DNA of 41,416 nt from Alphaproteobacteria bacterium (GCA_021296325.1 JAGWAR010000012.1:1-41416); one strand, 5' to 3'; counted from the stretch's first letter, positions 32,582 through 41,416 are shown. Notes: generated by a model not told the origin, from the sequence alone. Translations and numbers: made by a program.

Positions 32582-34645
32582 TTAGCTATTCCTCTCGTCC
32601 CAGAGATTGTCCTTCACCCAGGCGTCGTTTTCCCGCCGCCACACCCGCGGGTTGCGGAAGGTGTCGGCGATGGCGTCGAACTCGTCCTCGCTCATGCCGG
32701 TATATTCAAGCCAGCGCGTCAAATCCCTCGGCTTCACGTGGTCGTGCTTGCGCACGAGATCGACCGCCTGGCCGCGCGAAAGAACGCCGGCCCGCACGTC
32801 CTTCGTGGCGTGGTCCGTGCAGCGGCCATAACCTAACTTGATGAACTTCATATAGTCGTGAACGCCGTTTTCGTGAATGTCATCCAGGTTCGACATCGTC
32901 CGGTACGTGCGGTCGAAGGGTTCATCCGCCACTTCAAAATTGTATTTGTCGATCACCATCTTGGCGTGCTTGTTGGCTTCCCAATAGACGTAGTTGCTTA
33001 AATGAATGCCCCGTAGCCCGAGATCGAAGATCTCCTGATCGGTAGGGTATTGATACGCCCACATGTCCTGCTTGGTGATGCCTTCCAGGCCGACGACGTA
33101 ATTCCATTCGTACCCGCGGCAATAATGTTCAAGCCGCGTCCGATAGGTCCATTCCACGAAATCGGTCATCGAGAACTGACCGGAAAGATCGCTGTAGCCA
33201 TGCTCGCCCCAGATGACGATCGGGATCTTGTGCTGAACGGCCAGTTTCATCGGAACCGTGCAGATGCCGATGTGGTTGTGCCAGTTCATGTCGCCCATGA
33301 TGGTGAAACCCAGACGGTTGAGCTTTTTCAGAAGCTCGACGCTTGGCTGGTAGATCAGGTGGTCGACACCGAAGGTTTCTTTCATGCGCAGCAGGTTGCG
33401 CTGGCCCGCCGGCGAGAAATTGTTGCCGTAGTAGGTCACCAGCAGCGGGTTGAAGCCGAGCACGTTCTTGATGTAGTGGGTCTGGAAATGACTGTCTTTT
33501 CCGCCACTTACCGCGATGATGCAATCGTGGCGGTTGCCGTCCCTGCAGCGGTTTTTCTCCAGAATGTCGATCAGCAATTCCTTGCGCCGTTCCCATTCCC
33601 CGGCAGGAATTTCGACTTTCTTTTCGGCGCTCCGGCAGCCCATGCAGATACCTTCGTCGTCGAATTCCATTGGTGCGGCGCTGACGGAAGGGTAGAGGCA
33701 GCGGCTGCACCAGCGCACGGTGCGTTTCGGCTTTGCGGAGAATTCGGGGCCGGGGCCTTGTTTTGCGCGCTTCAGGCGGTCGGCGATTTCGGCGTCGCGT
33801 TCGGCAAGGTCGTAGACCGGCTCGCGGGGGAACCATGCGCTGTCGAGGCTAACGCTGCGCATCGGAATCCCGGCGTTCAGACACGCTTTCTTGGCAAGCG
33901 GGTAGGCCAGTTCGAAGAAGTGAAAGATATTGGCCGCCGCCGCCGCGCTGGCTCCGCCTTCGAGCACGGCAGCCGGGAAGTGGTCGTAACTTCCGACGCC
34001 GCCACAGGCGATGACGGGGATTGAAACCGCGGCGGCGACCCGCTGGATCAGATCGACGTCGTAACCGGCGCCGGTGCCGTCGCGATCGATGGAATTCAGG
34101 AAAATTTCGCCGGCACCGAGGCGTTCGACTTTCTTCGCAAGGTCGGCAGGGTCCAGCCCGGTTGGTTGCGTGCCGCCCTCCGTGAAGGCTTCGAGTCGTC
34201 CGTCTTCATGGCGGTAGGCGTCGATGCTGACCACGATGCATTGCGCGCCAAATTGCTTCGCGCCCTGTTCGATCAGTTCCGGCGTTGCCACGGCCTGGCT
34301 GTTGATCACGCATTTGTCGGCGCCCGCCTCTAGGCGCGTACGCATGTCGTCCAGCGAACGGATTCGCCCGCCGAAGGCAAGCGGCATGAAGGACACTTCG
34401 GCGACCTGACGCAGAATGTCGATCGTCGAGGTGCCCTTGTAATGCATTTGCAGATCATCACGGCGCATGTCGTGATAATCCTCTTCGCTGATGTCCAGCA
34501 GCACCAGTTCATCCACGTTCCAGTTGGAAAGGCGGCGCACCGTGCTGATGGGCGTGCCGATGATCTGGTGGGTGCGAAAGAGCTGGCTTCGGACGATGAG
34601 TCCGTTTTTCAGCAGCAGGCAGACGATCAGGCGAGGGCGGGTCAT
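32582..34645 (-). CDS. HisF-like cyclase subunit fused to WbpG/PseA-type sugar amidotransferase
   Basis: A 687-residue fusion. Residues 1-260 are a HisF TIM barrel with IDAYRHEDG and GAGEIFLNSIDRDGTGAGYDVDLI; the catalytic Asp normally in CLDV is replaced (CLLLKNG), so it is unlikely to make imidazole glycerol phosphate. Residues about 290-687 are an N-acetyl-sugar amidotransferase: two zinc-type Cys pairs (CSRC, CMGC) and the PP-loop VSGGKDS. In LPS systems HisH and HisF provide ammonia and WbpG or PseA builds an acetamidino group on the sugar. Here HisF and WbpG are one chain, likely channelling ammonia straight into the amidotransferase. The gene overlaps the hisH gene by ATGA. Confidence 0.9.
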   Translation of the reverse strand: MTRPRLIVCLLLKNGLIVRSQLFRTHQIIGTPISTVRRLSNWNVDELVLLDISEEDYHDMRRDDLQMHYKGTSTIDILRQVAEVSFMPLAFGGRIRSLDDMRTRLEAGADKCVINSQAVATPELIEQGAKQFGAQCIVVSIDAYRHEDGRLEAFTEGGTQPTGLDPADLAKKVERLGAGEIFLNSIDRDGTGAGYDVDLIQRVAAAVSIPVIACGGVGSYDHFPAAVLEGGASAAAAANIFHFFELAYPLAKKACLNAGIPMRSVSLDSAWFPREPVYDLAERDAEIADRLKRAKQGPGPEFSAKPKRTVRWCSRCLYPSVSAAPMEFDDEGICMGCRSAEKKVEIPAGEWERRKELLIDILEKNRCRDGNRHDCIIAVSGGKDSHFQTHYIKNVLGFNPLLVTYYGNNFSPAGQRNLLRMKETFGVDHLIYQPSVELLKKLNRLGFTIMGDMNWHNHIGICTVPMKLAVQHKIPIVIWGEHGYSDLSGQFSMTDFVEWTYRTRLEHYCRGYEWNYVVGLEGITKQDMWAYQYPTDQEIFDLGLRGIHLSNYVYWEANKHAKMVIDKYNFEVADEPFDRTYRTMSNLDDIHENGVHDYMKFIKLGYGRCTDHATKDVRAGVLSRGQAVDLVRKHDHVKPRDLTRWLEYTGMSEDEFDAIADTFRNPRVWRRENDAWVKDNLWDERNS

Positions 34646-35295
34646 GCGGCCTCGATGCGCACGCGGCCCTGGTCTTGCAAGTGCATGAAGAACCGTTGCA
34701 GCAGGTCAAGGCCGGCGTCCTGGCTTTTTTCGGGATGGAACTGAGTTCCGAAGACGTTTTCCCGTTCGACCGCGACGGGAACGTTCTTGCCGCTGTATTC
34801 AATGGTAGCCGCCACGTCTTTGGCGTCAGCGCAATCCAGGTAGTAGCTGTGCACGTGATAGAAGGCGCGCCGTTCCGCATCCTTTGGAAAGAGGACGCTG
34901 TCCCGGCCGGGGTCCACGTCGCACCAGCCGATATTCGGCACGCAAAAGCCCGGCTCGGTCGGCGCAAGCCGGGTGACGTGGCCGGCAATCAGGCCAAGGC
35001 CGTCATGGCGCCCGTGTTCCTCGCTGGTTGTGGCCAGAAGCTGCATGCCAAGGCAAATGCCGAGGATCGGCACCCTGTCTTTCAATACCCGGTCGCGGAT
35101 CGGTTCAATCAGGCCCTTTTTGCGGAGGGCCCCGATTCCTTCGCCGAAGGCGCCGACGCCGGGAAGGACCAGCGCGTCCGCCTTCACCACCTCGGCCTTG
35201 TTCGCCGATGTGTGCACGGGGATGCCGATCCGCTCGATCGCGTGTTTGACCGAACTTAAATTCGATATGCCGGTGTCGATCATCGCAATCATCAT
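34642..35295 (-). CDS. HisH-like glutamine amidotransferase (glutaminase)
   Basis: A 217-residue class I glutaminase: the oxyanion block VLPGVGAFGEGI, nucleophile elbow GICLGMQLL with the catalytic Cys and the His-x-Glu pair in FGTQFHPEKS. It is the ammonia supplier for the HisF-WbpG fusion that follows with ATGA overlap. No other histidine genes are nearby, so a glycan role is more likely than histidine synthesis. The start is the ATG at 35295 (MMIAMIDTG), or 35292; a frame extending to 35340 crosses the end of pseC. A 6-bp stem CCTGCT / AGCAGG sits over the pseC stop region. Confidence 0.88.
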   Translation of the reverse strand: MMIAMIDTGISNLSSVKHAIERIGIPVHTSANKAEVVKADALVLPGVGAFGEGIGALRKKGLIEPIRDRVLKDRVPILGICLGMQLLATTSEEHGRHDGLGLIAGHVTRLAPTEPGFCVPNIGWCDVDPGRDSVLFPKDAERRAFYHVHSYYLDCADAKDVAATIEYSGKNVPVAVERENVFGTQFHPEKSQDAGLDLLQRFFMHLQDQGRVRIEAA

Positions 35296-35321
35296 CGGTG
35301 TTCTTTCTTGCGGAGGCCTGC

Positions 35322-36485
35322 TTAAAGCAGGTCCGCGCACGCCTTTGTGGTGATGGCGACGACCGTTTGGATGTCGTCATCGGTCATGGCGGGAAAGATC
35401 GGCAGCGAAATCGCGCGCGCGGCGTGATCTTCGGCGGCGGGAAAATCGCCCTCGCCGAAGCCAAGCTCGCGGTAATAAGGTTGCAGGTGGACCGGCAGGT
35501 AGTGGACCTGAACGCCAAGCCCGTCGGCCTGCAGCCGCTCGAAAAGGGCGCGGCGCTTTTCCGACGTTCCGTTGACATGGATCGCGTAGAGGTGCCAGGC
35601 GGAGGCCGTGTCCGGCCGTTCGACGGGCAGGGTGATCGCGTCGATGCCGGCGAAGGCGGCGTGATAGGCCTTCACGATCGCGCGCCGACGGTCCAGGAAG
35701 GCGTCCAGGCGCTGCAACTGGCTTCGCCCAAGGGCCGCTTGCAGGTCGGTCAGCCGGTAGTTGGCGCCCAGAAAATGCTGCTCGTAGTACCAGGGGCCAT
35801 CGTCCGGCCGTTTCATCCGGTTCGCATCCTTCGTGATGCCGTGATTGCGGCGCATGCGCATGTTTTCGGCGAGGCCCGCGTCGTTCGTAAGCGCCATGCC
35901 ACCTTCGCCGGCGGCGATAATCTTAACCGGGTGAAAGCTGAACACGGCGATGTCCGACCAGCGGCAGCTTCCGACCGGCGCGTCCTTGTAAGTGCCGCCA
36001 AGGGCGTGGGTGGCATCCTCGATGACCCGGAAACCGTATGTGCCGGCGAGTTCCGCGATCAGCTCCATGTCACAGGAGTGGCCTGCGAAATGAACGGCGA
36101 CGACGACGTCGGGAAGCGCGTTGTTTTTCTCGGCCTCGCGCAGCTTCTTGGAAAGCGCTTCCGGCGAAAGGTTGCGGGTGTCCGGCGCGATGTCGACGAA
36201 GTCGACGTCGGCGCCACAGCGGCGCGCGCAATTGGCGCTGGCGACGAAGGTGTTCGGCACCGTCCAGAGCCGCTTGCCAGGCCCAAGCCCCAGCGCTTGG
36301 CACGCCACTTCCAGGGCGGAGGTGCCGCTGTTGACGGCGACGGCGAAACCGACTCGGCAGCGTTCGGCGACGGCTTGCTCGAAGGCGGGGACGGCCGGCC
36401 CCTGGGTCAGCCAGTCGGAACGCAGAACTTCGACGACGGCCTCGATGTCCGCGTCGGAAATGTCTTGTCGGCCGTAAGGGATCAC
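35322..36485 (-). CDS. UDP-4-amino-4,6-dideoxy-N-acetyl-L-altrosamine transaminase (PseC)
   Basis: A 387-residue DegT/DnrJ/EryC1/StrS aminotransferase. The PLP lysine is in VFSFHPVKIIAAGEGG; other blocks are AVNSGTSALEVACQALGL, DVVVAVHFAGHSC, VIEDATHALGGTY and YRLTDLQAALGRSQLQRL, close to PseC. It transfers an amine to the 4-keto sugar made by PseB. I chose the GTG at 36485 (VIPYGRQDISDAD), which has AAGGAAG 10 nt upstream, formed by the 3' end of pseB. An ATG at 36536 would overlap pseB by 46 bp. Confidence 0.88.
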   Translation of the reverse strand: MIPYGRQDISDADIEAVVEVLRSDWLTQGPAVPAFEQAVAERCRVGFAVAVNSGTSALEVACQALGLGPGKRLWTVPNTFVASANCARRCGADVDFVDIAPDTRNLSPEALSKKLREAEKNNALPDVVVAVHFAGHSCDMELIAELAGTYGFRVIEDATHALGGTYKDAPVGSCRWSDIAVFSFHPVKIIAAGEGGMALTNDAGLAENMRMRRNHGITKDANRMKRPDDGPWYYEQHFLGANYRLTDLQAALGRSQLQRLDAFLDRRRAIVKAYHAAFAGIDAITLPVERPDTASAWHLYAIHVNGTSEKRRALFERLQADGLGVQVHYLPVHLQPYYRELGFGEGDFPAAEDHAARAISLPIFPAMTDDDIQTVVAITTKACADLL

Positions 36486-36490
36486 GCTTT

Positions 36491-37540
36491 TTAGACTTCC
36501 TTCAGAAGGGTCTTCAGGTTTTCTTCGTCCAGCCATTCCGTGTTCGTGTCGCTGGCATATTCGAAGCGGTCGTCGACGGGCCGGCCGCTTTCCTTCAGAT
36601 ATTCCGCGCCCTGCCAGAAGGCAAAAGATGGCTGAATGACGTAACGGTCATCCGTTTCGACCACCTGGCGGGCGTCTTCCTGGGGCACCATCACTTCGTG
36701 CAGCTTTTCGCCCGGCCGAATGCCGACGACGCGGTGCTCCAGGTCCGGCGCCATGGCCCGGGCCAGATCGACGACTTTCATGCTGGGAATTTTCGGAACG
36801 AAAATCTCGCCGCCGACCATTTTCTTCATGGAGGAAAGGACGAAATCGACGCCCTGCGACAAGGTAATCCAGAAACGCGTCATCCGAACGTCAGTGATGG
36901 GAAGTTCCTTGGCGCCCTCCTCGATGTGGCGCTTGAAAAGCGGAATCACGCTGCCCCGCGAACCGAGCACGTTGCCGTAACGCACCACGGAATAGCGGGT
37001 TTTGACGGCGCCGCTCAGATTGTTGGCGGCGACAAAAATCTTGTCGGAAGCAAGCTTGCTGGCGCCATAGAGGTTAATCGGGTTTGCCGCCTTGTCGGTG
37101 GAAAGCGCGATGACCCGCTTCACGCCGTTGCGAAGGCTTGCGCGAACGACGTTCTCGGCGCCCAGCACGTTCGTATGGATGCATTCGAAGGGATTGTATT
37201 CCGCCGTCGGCACGTGCTTGAGGGCGGCGGCGTGGATAACGGTGTCGATGTCGCGGAAGGCCATGTCCAGCCGGTCCTGATCGCGCACGTCCCCGATAAA
37301 AAAGCGGACGCGGTCGTATTTCGGGTGGCCGGATAATTCCTGATCGATCTCGTATTGCTTGAGTTCGTCGCGGGACAGGATGACGAGACGGCGTGGCGAG
37401 GCCCGATCGAGGATGGTCTTGATGAAGCGCCGTCCGAACGAGCCGGTGCCGCCGGTGATGAGGATGGACGTGTCGTTCAGGAAAGCCGGATCGCTGTCGA
37501 AGGTTCGGTGGGTCGAAGCCGTTGCTTTGGGTTCATTCAT
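36491..37540 (-). CDS. UDP-N-acetylglucosamine 4,6-dehydratase/5-epimerase (PseB)
   Basis: A 349-residue SDR enzyme. The NADP loop is ILITGGTGSFGRRF and the active-site block is STDKAANPINLYGASKLASDK, with the Asp-Lys pair used by PseB in place of the usual Ser and the Tyr-x3-Lys. RDELKQYEIDQEL is the family tag after the second strand. It starts pseudaminic-type synthesis from UDP-GlcNAc. It precedes pseC by 5 bp. A basic UDP-GlcNAc C6 dehydratase (FlaA1-type) has the same fold, but the partner genes favour PseB. Confidence 0.9.
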   Translation of the reverse strand: MNEPKATASTHRTFDSDPAFLNDTSILITGGTGSFGRRFIKTILDRASPRRLVILSRDELKQYEIDQELSGHPKYDRVRFFIGDVRDQDRLDMAFRDIDTVIHAAALKHVPTAEYNPFECIHTNVLGAENVVRASLRNGVKRVIALSTDKAANPINLYGASKLASDKIFVAANNLSGAVKTRYSVVRYGNVLGSRGSVIPLFKRHIEEGAKELPITDVRMTRFWITLSQGVDFVLSSMKKMVGGEIFVPKIPSMKVVDLARAMAPDLEHRVVGIRPGEKLHEVMVPQEDARQVVETDDRYVIQPSFAFWQGAEYLKESGRPVDDRFEYASDTNTEWLDEENLKTLLKEV

Positions 37541-37566
37541 TGTTTTTTTTCACGGATTCATGAGGT

Positions 37567-38718
37567 TCAGGAAAGGGCTTTGCGGATCGCCGCCAGGATG
37601 CGGTCCTGGGCGGGTGCTTCCAGATAGGGATGCATGGGCAGGCTGATGACGCGCTTGGCAAGCCGTCTTGAAACCGGCGCCCCGTCCGGCGCCGTCGGAT
37701 AATTTGCGTAAGGGGCGACGTCGTTCAGGGCAACCGGGTAGTGGACCGCCGTCGGCACACCGTCGGCCCGAAGCTTTTTGGCAAAGCCGTCCCGGTCGTC
37801 GACCTGGATCGTGTACTGCGCCCAGGCCGAACCATTGCCGGGCATAAGCTTCGGCGTTTCGACAAGATCGCCAAGGACTGCTTCATAGCGGTCGGCCACC
37901 TTTTGGCGGCGGGCGAGTTCGTCATCGAAGATTGTCATCTTTTCCAGCAGGACGGCCGCCTGAATGGTGTCCATCCGGCCGTTGATGCCGACCTCCTTGA
38001 AGAGGTACTTGTCCTTTCCTTCGCCATGCACGCGCAGCCGGCCCATGATTTGCGCAAGCGCGGCATCGTCCGTGAAGACGGCGCCACCATCGCCGTAACA
38101 GCCAAGGGGCTTGGTCGGGTAGAAGCTCGTTGTGGCAATGGGCGCCAGGGTGCCGCATTTCTTCCCGTCAAGCGTGCCGCCAAAGCTTTGCGCGGCGTCC
38201 TCGATCAACGCCAGGCCTTCACGTTCGGCGAGTTTTGACAGGGTCGGGTAGTCCGCCGCCTGGCCGTAGAGGTCGATGGCGAGAATCGCGGCCGGGCGAA
38301 GCGAGCCGCTGTGCTGTTCTTCGATGGCGGCGGCAAGGGAGGCGGGGTCCAGGTTGAAGCTTTCCGGATCGACGTCGACGAAGACGGGGCTTGCGCCGAT
38401 CAACGCTGTCATTTCGGCGGCGGCGACGAAACCGAAGGCCGGCATGAAGACGGCGTCGCCGGGACGCACGCCATGGGCCAGCAGTGCCAGCAGGATGGCA
38501 TCCGTGCCGCTGGAACAGGTAATGGCATGGCGCGCGCCGACATAGGCCGCCAGATGGGATTCCAGTTCCGCGACTTCCGGCCCCAGGATAAAGGCACCGT
38601 GGGCCAGGACTTTTGCGATGGCGGCGTCGACGCGGCCGGCGATGCGGGCGCGTTGGGCCTGAAGGTCGATGAAGGCGATCGGTTCGGGCGTTGGTGACAA
38701 GGCGGGCTTCTCTTCCAT
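37567..38718 (-). CDS. DegT/DnrJ/EryC1/StrS aminotransferase (WbpE-like)
   Basis: A 383-residue PLP aminotransferase with the PLP lysine in TSFYPTKPLGCYGDGGAV. HGVRPGDAVFMPAFGFVAAAEMTALIGASPVFVDVD is typical of the group that includes WbpE, which aminates 3-keto UDP-GlcNAcA. It is different from PseC and encoded first after the NusG-type gene. The divergent dehydrogenase at 40126 could provide a UDP-GlcNAcA substrate, but no WbpB or WbpD is in the window. I chose the ATG at 38718, with GGAG 9 nt upstream; that site is buried in a perfect hairpin. Confidence 0.85.
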   Translation of the reverse strand: MEEKPALSPTPEPIAFIDLQAQRARIAGRVDAAIAKVLAHGAFILGPEVAELESHLAAYVGARHAITCSSGTDAILLALLAHGVRPGDAVFMPAFGFVAAAEMTALIGASPVFVDVDPESFNLDPASLAAAIEEQHSGSLRPAAILAIDLYGQAADYPTLSKLAEREGLALIEDAAQSFGGTLDGKKCGTLAPIATTSFYPTKPLGCYGDGGAVFTDDAALAQIMGRLRVHGEGKDKYLFKEVGINGRMDTIQAAVLLEKMTIFDDELARRQKVADRYEAVLGDLVETPKLMPGNGSAWAQYTIQVDDRDGFAKKLRADGVPTAVHYPVALNDVAPYANYPTAPDGAPVSRRLAKRVISLPMHPYLEAPAQDRILAAIRKALS

Positions 38719-38752
38719 GCTACCGCACTCCGGGTGAATTGGCCCGGAGTGC
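38716..38752 (-). promoter_or_regulatory. Hairpin plus ops-like element before the WbpE-like gene
   Basis: In minus-strand orientation, a perfect 10-bp stem (GCACTCCGGG / CCCGGAGTGC, loop CCAATTCA) is followed at once by TGCGGTAGCATG, which ends with the start codon of the WbpE-like gene. The last block agrees with the E. coli ops element GGCGGTAGCGTG at 10 of 12 positions. The 3' arm of the hairpin contains the GGAG ribosome site. It lies in the only real gap (65 bp) of the operon, directly after the NusG/RfaH-type gene. It may therefore be a loading site for that factor and a translation switch. The function is inferred; the stem and match are seen directly. Confidence 0.55.
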
Positions 38753-38783
38753 AAGGTGGGTTTAACCGACGCGGATTTCGGCT

Positions 38784-39284
38784 TCAGGCCGCGTCGATGG
38801 TTTCGAGCGGTACCGTGAGGCGAAGCTCACGTCCCAGCAGGTTTAACAACAGCACGATTCGTTGATCGGCCGTCATGCGTTCGTAAATACCAACCCGTTC
38901 GGCAAAGGCGCCGTCGACCAGGCGCACGCGCGCGCCGCGCTCGAACAGCACGAGGCTTGCCGGCGCCAGCAGGCCGTCAGCGCGTTCCTGATGCTTCAGG
39001 TCCTCGATCACGCTCGCCGGCACCGGGGCCGGCCGTTCGCCGTGACAGATCAGGCGCTCCACACCGCGCGTGCCGTTCACCGCGCGCCAGCGATGGCGAT
39101 CCAGATCCAGGCACACGAAAAGGTAGCGTGGGAAAAGCGGTGCGGCGATCCGTTCCTCCCGCCGGGCGTGGCGGCGGGTTTTCGCGTAGCGTGGCAGATA
39201 AACCTCGAAGTCCTGGCGGCGAAGATGGGCGGCGACCTTCGCCTCGGCCTGGGGCTGGGTGCGGACGACGAACCAGCGTTTCAT
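38784..39284 (-). CDS. NusG/RfaH-type transcription antiterminator
   Basis: A 166-residue NusG paralogue. The NGN domain (1-105) starts KRWFVVRTQPQAEAKVAAHLRRQDFEVYLPRYAKTRR and has PLFPRYLFVCLDL; the C-terminal KOW-like part reads FERGARVRLVDGAFAERVGIYERMTADQRIVLLLNLLGRELRLTVP. RfaH-type paralogues act only on long glycan operons, by joining RNA polymerase at ops-type sites and blocking Rho. Being second in a 27-gene operon, right before an ops-like hairpin, fits that. It overlaps the upstream regulator by ATGA. Confidence 0.9.
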   Translation of the reverse strand: MKRWFVVRTQPQAEAKVAAHLRRQDFEVYLPRYAKTRRHARREERIAAPLFPRYLFVCLDLDRHRWRAVNGTRGVERLICHGERPAPVPASVIEDLKHQERADGLLAPASLVLFERGARVRLVDGAFAERVGIYERMTADQRIVLLLNLLGRELRLTVPLETIDAA

Positions 39285-39943
39285 TCCGCGGCCTCCGTTT
39301 CCCCCGATGCCTGCTCGCGTGAGACGTGGAGCAGCGGCGGGGTCAGGACGCGGCCCGTCTCGATCCGGGCGCGAAGCGCATCGAAGCTTTGCTGGGGAGT
39401 CTGGATGTCGGTGACGAGGACGGCGTCGAAGGCGCCGACGTCTTCGAGGTCGGCCACGACCGGAAGGCCTGCGAGTTCCCGCTCGTTCCGGCCCGGCGCC
39501 AGGATGGCGACCAGTTCGACGTCCAGCTCGCGGGCCGCCAGGGTGGCGATCTCGGCCAGTTCGCCGGCGCCATAGAGCACGATGCGCCGCCAGCCCCGCG
39601 CCTCGGCGGCGCGAAAGGCGCGCTGGCATTCGTTACGGGCGTTGCGGAAAAAGTCGAAGGAAAGGGTGAGGTATTCGGCGGTGAGGCGGGATTTTTCGGC
39701 GAAGCCTTTCGGCGTGAGATAGTAGGCATAGCGCCGCGCCGGCGCCTTCGACATCTTGACCCAGCCCTTGCGCACGCAGCGCCGGAGGTAGCCATTGGCA
39801 AGCCCGACCGCGATGCCGAGGCGGGTAGCGAGCGAGCGCTGGGAAAGATGGCGGTTCGCCTCGACGCTGGCTAAGAGCTCCAGCGTCGTCGAAGTCGGCT
39901 CCGGTGCCTGGCTAGCCTTGCCCGGTTTCGTCAGCCCCTCCAT
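39281..39943 (-). CDS. Winged-helix regulator with C-terminal Rossmann-like domain
   Basis: A 220-residue regulator. Residues about 15-85 are a winged helix-turn-helix (LELLASVEANRHLSQRSLATRLGIAVGLANGYLRRCVRKGWV) close to the EPS-associated MarR-like group. Residues about 110-205 resemble a Rossmann-like domain (WRRIVLYGAGELAEIATLAARELDVELVAILAP), which could sense a nucleotide or sugar nucleotide. It is the first gene of the operon, and two near-identical palindromes lie upstream, so it probably controls itself and the whole locus. I chose the ATG at 39943 (GGAAGG about 10 nt upstream); a GTG at 39970 would lie inside one palindrome. Confidence 0.85.
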   Translation of the reverse strand: MEGLTKPGKASQAPEPTSTTLELLASVEANRHLSQRSLATRLGIAVGLANGYLRRCVRKGWVKMSKAPARRYAYYLTPKGFAEKSRLTAEYLTLSFDFFRNARNECQRAFRAAEARGWRRIVLYGAGELAEIATLAARELDVELVAILAPGRNERELAGLPVVADLEDVGAFDAVLVTDIQTPQQSFDALRARIETGRVLTPPLLHVSREQASGETEAAE

Positions 39944-39965
39944 GGGGAGGTTCCCTTCCGTTATG

Positions 39966-40007
39966 TTCACGGTATGAACAATTATTCGTTCATACTATGA
40001 ATGTCAA
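39966..40007 (-). promoter_or_regulatory. Presumed operon promoter with twin 13-bp palindromic operators
   Basis: Two near-identical 13-bp palindromes, TTCACGGTATGAA (39966-39978) and TTCATACTATGAA (39989-40001), have centres 23 bp apart, about two helical turns. In minus-strand orientation a perfect TTGACA (40007-40002) precedes, and AATAAT (39986-39981) lies 15 bp further, a slightly short but plausible promoter. The operators cover the spacer and the start region, so a dimeric regulator bound there would block RNA polymerase. The most likely binder is the product of the first gene, the winged-helix regulator; this is inference. Confidence 0.65.
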
Positions 40008-40125
40008 TGGGCTTCCGAATGGAAAATCAATCACATAAGGTTGGTTTTATCGGGATAATTTGACCCCTAAACCCGGACGGGATAGAAGCACCCAAGAAAA
40101 TTCCGCAATTTTCCAGAGAAAAGCT

Positions 40126-41412
<1,287 letters not shown>

Positions 41413-41416
41413 GCGC

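Noticed and set aside
32582-35295. HisH/HisF as part of histidine biosynthesis
   Set aside because: No other his genes are present, the HisF barrel lacks its catalytic Asp and is fused to a sugar amidotransferase.
35317-35331. CCTGCT / AGCAGG hairpin at the pseC stop considered as a terminator
   Set aside because: The stem is only 6 bp, without a T-run, and the next gene follows at once within the operon.
40060-40125. TTG start at 40060 for the UDP-sugar dehydrogenase
   Set aside because: The 22 added residues are untypical for the family, and the GTG at 40126 puts the NAD loop at the usual position.

Overview
The window reads as a chromosomal segment of a GC-rich alphaproteobacterium, probably of the Rhodospirillales type. 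The sulfite-reductase trio DUF2849-CysI-DUF934, an HpnL-like membrane protein and the overall codon use point that way. This is inference from gene content only. No rRNA, tRNA, phage, insertion sequence or CRISPR array is visible.

Region 1 (367-6034, + strand) is a tight four-gene operon: a true lysine 2,3-aminomutase-type radical SAM enzyme, two different D-Ala-D-Ala-ligase-like ATP-grasp enzymes, and a 762-residue GNAT / deacetylase / GNAT fusion. The genes overlap or nearly touch. Together they look like an undescribed pathway that makes beta-lysine (or a relative), ligates it to something, and acetylates and deacetylates the product. This is my main candidate for a new system.

Region 2 (6102-11842) is mostly ordinary: an EthD-like small protein, an Lrp/AsnC regulator with an AT-rich palindromic upstream region, the DUF2849-cysI-DUF934 sulfite reductase cluster, an HpnL-type integral membrane protein, a secreted mini-protein built of N-P-C repeats with its own terminator, and a stress-protein-like glycine-rich protein.

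Region 3 (39943 down to 11920, - strand) is one 28-kb run of 27 co-directional genes. Most overlap by ATGA and the largest gap is 65 bp. It is a surface-glycan locus. It opens with a winged-helix regulator and a NusG/RfaH-type antiterminator. It then encodes a nearly complete pseudaminic-acid-type nonulosonate pathway: PseB, PseC, SpsF/PseF-like, a PseH-PseG fusion and PseI/NeuB. An amidotransferase set (HisH plus a HisF-WbpG/PseA fusion) predicts an acetamidino group on the sugar. Further downstream are an ATP-grasp enzyme, a TylF-like methyltransferase, an epimerase, a PIG-L deacetylase, a DEDD exonuclease, three kinase-fold proteins, a second divergent NeuB-like protein next to its own CMP-sugar synthetase, a KpsC/S-like protein, an ABC exporter, two GT4 glycosyltransferases (one fused to a methyltransferase) and two more methyltransferases.

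The control signals are unusual. Two 13-bp near-identical palindromes lie 23 bp apart over the presumed operon promoter. A perfect 10-bp hairpin is followed by an ops-like GCGGTAGC motif right after the NusG-type gene, and it also buries the next ribosome-binding site. Two consecutive genes (epimerase and PIG-L) have no ATG/GTG/TTG that would preserve their N-terminal fold and seem to start at ATC or ATT. A TviB/WbpA-type UDP-sugar dehydrogenase (40126-41412) diverges from the operon at the right edge.
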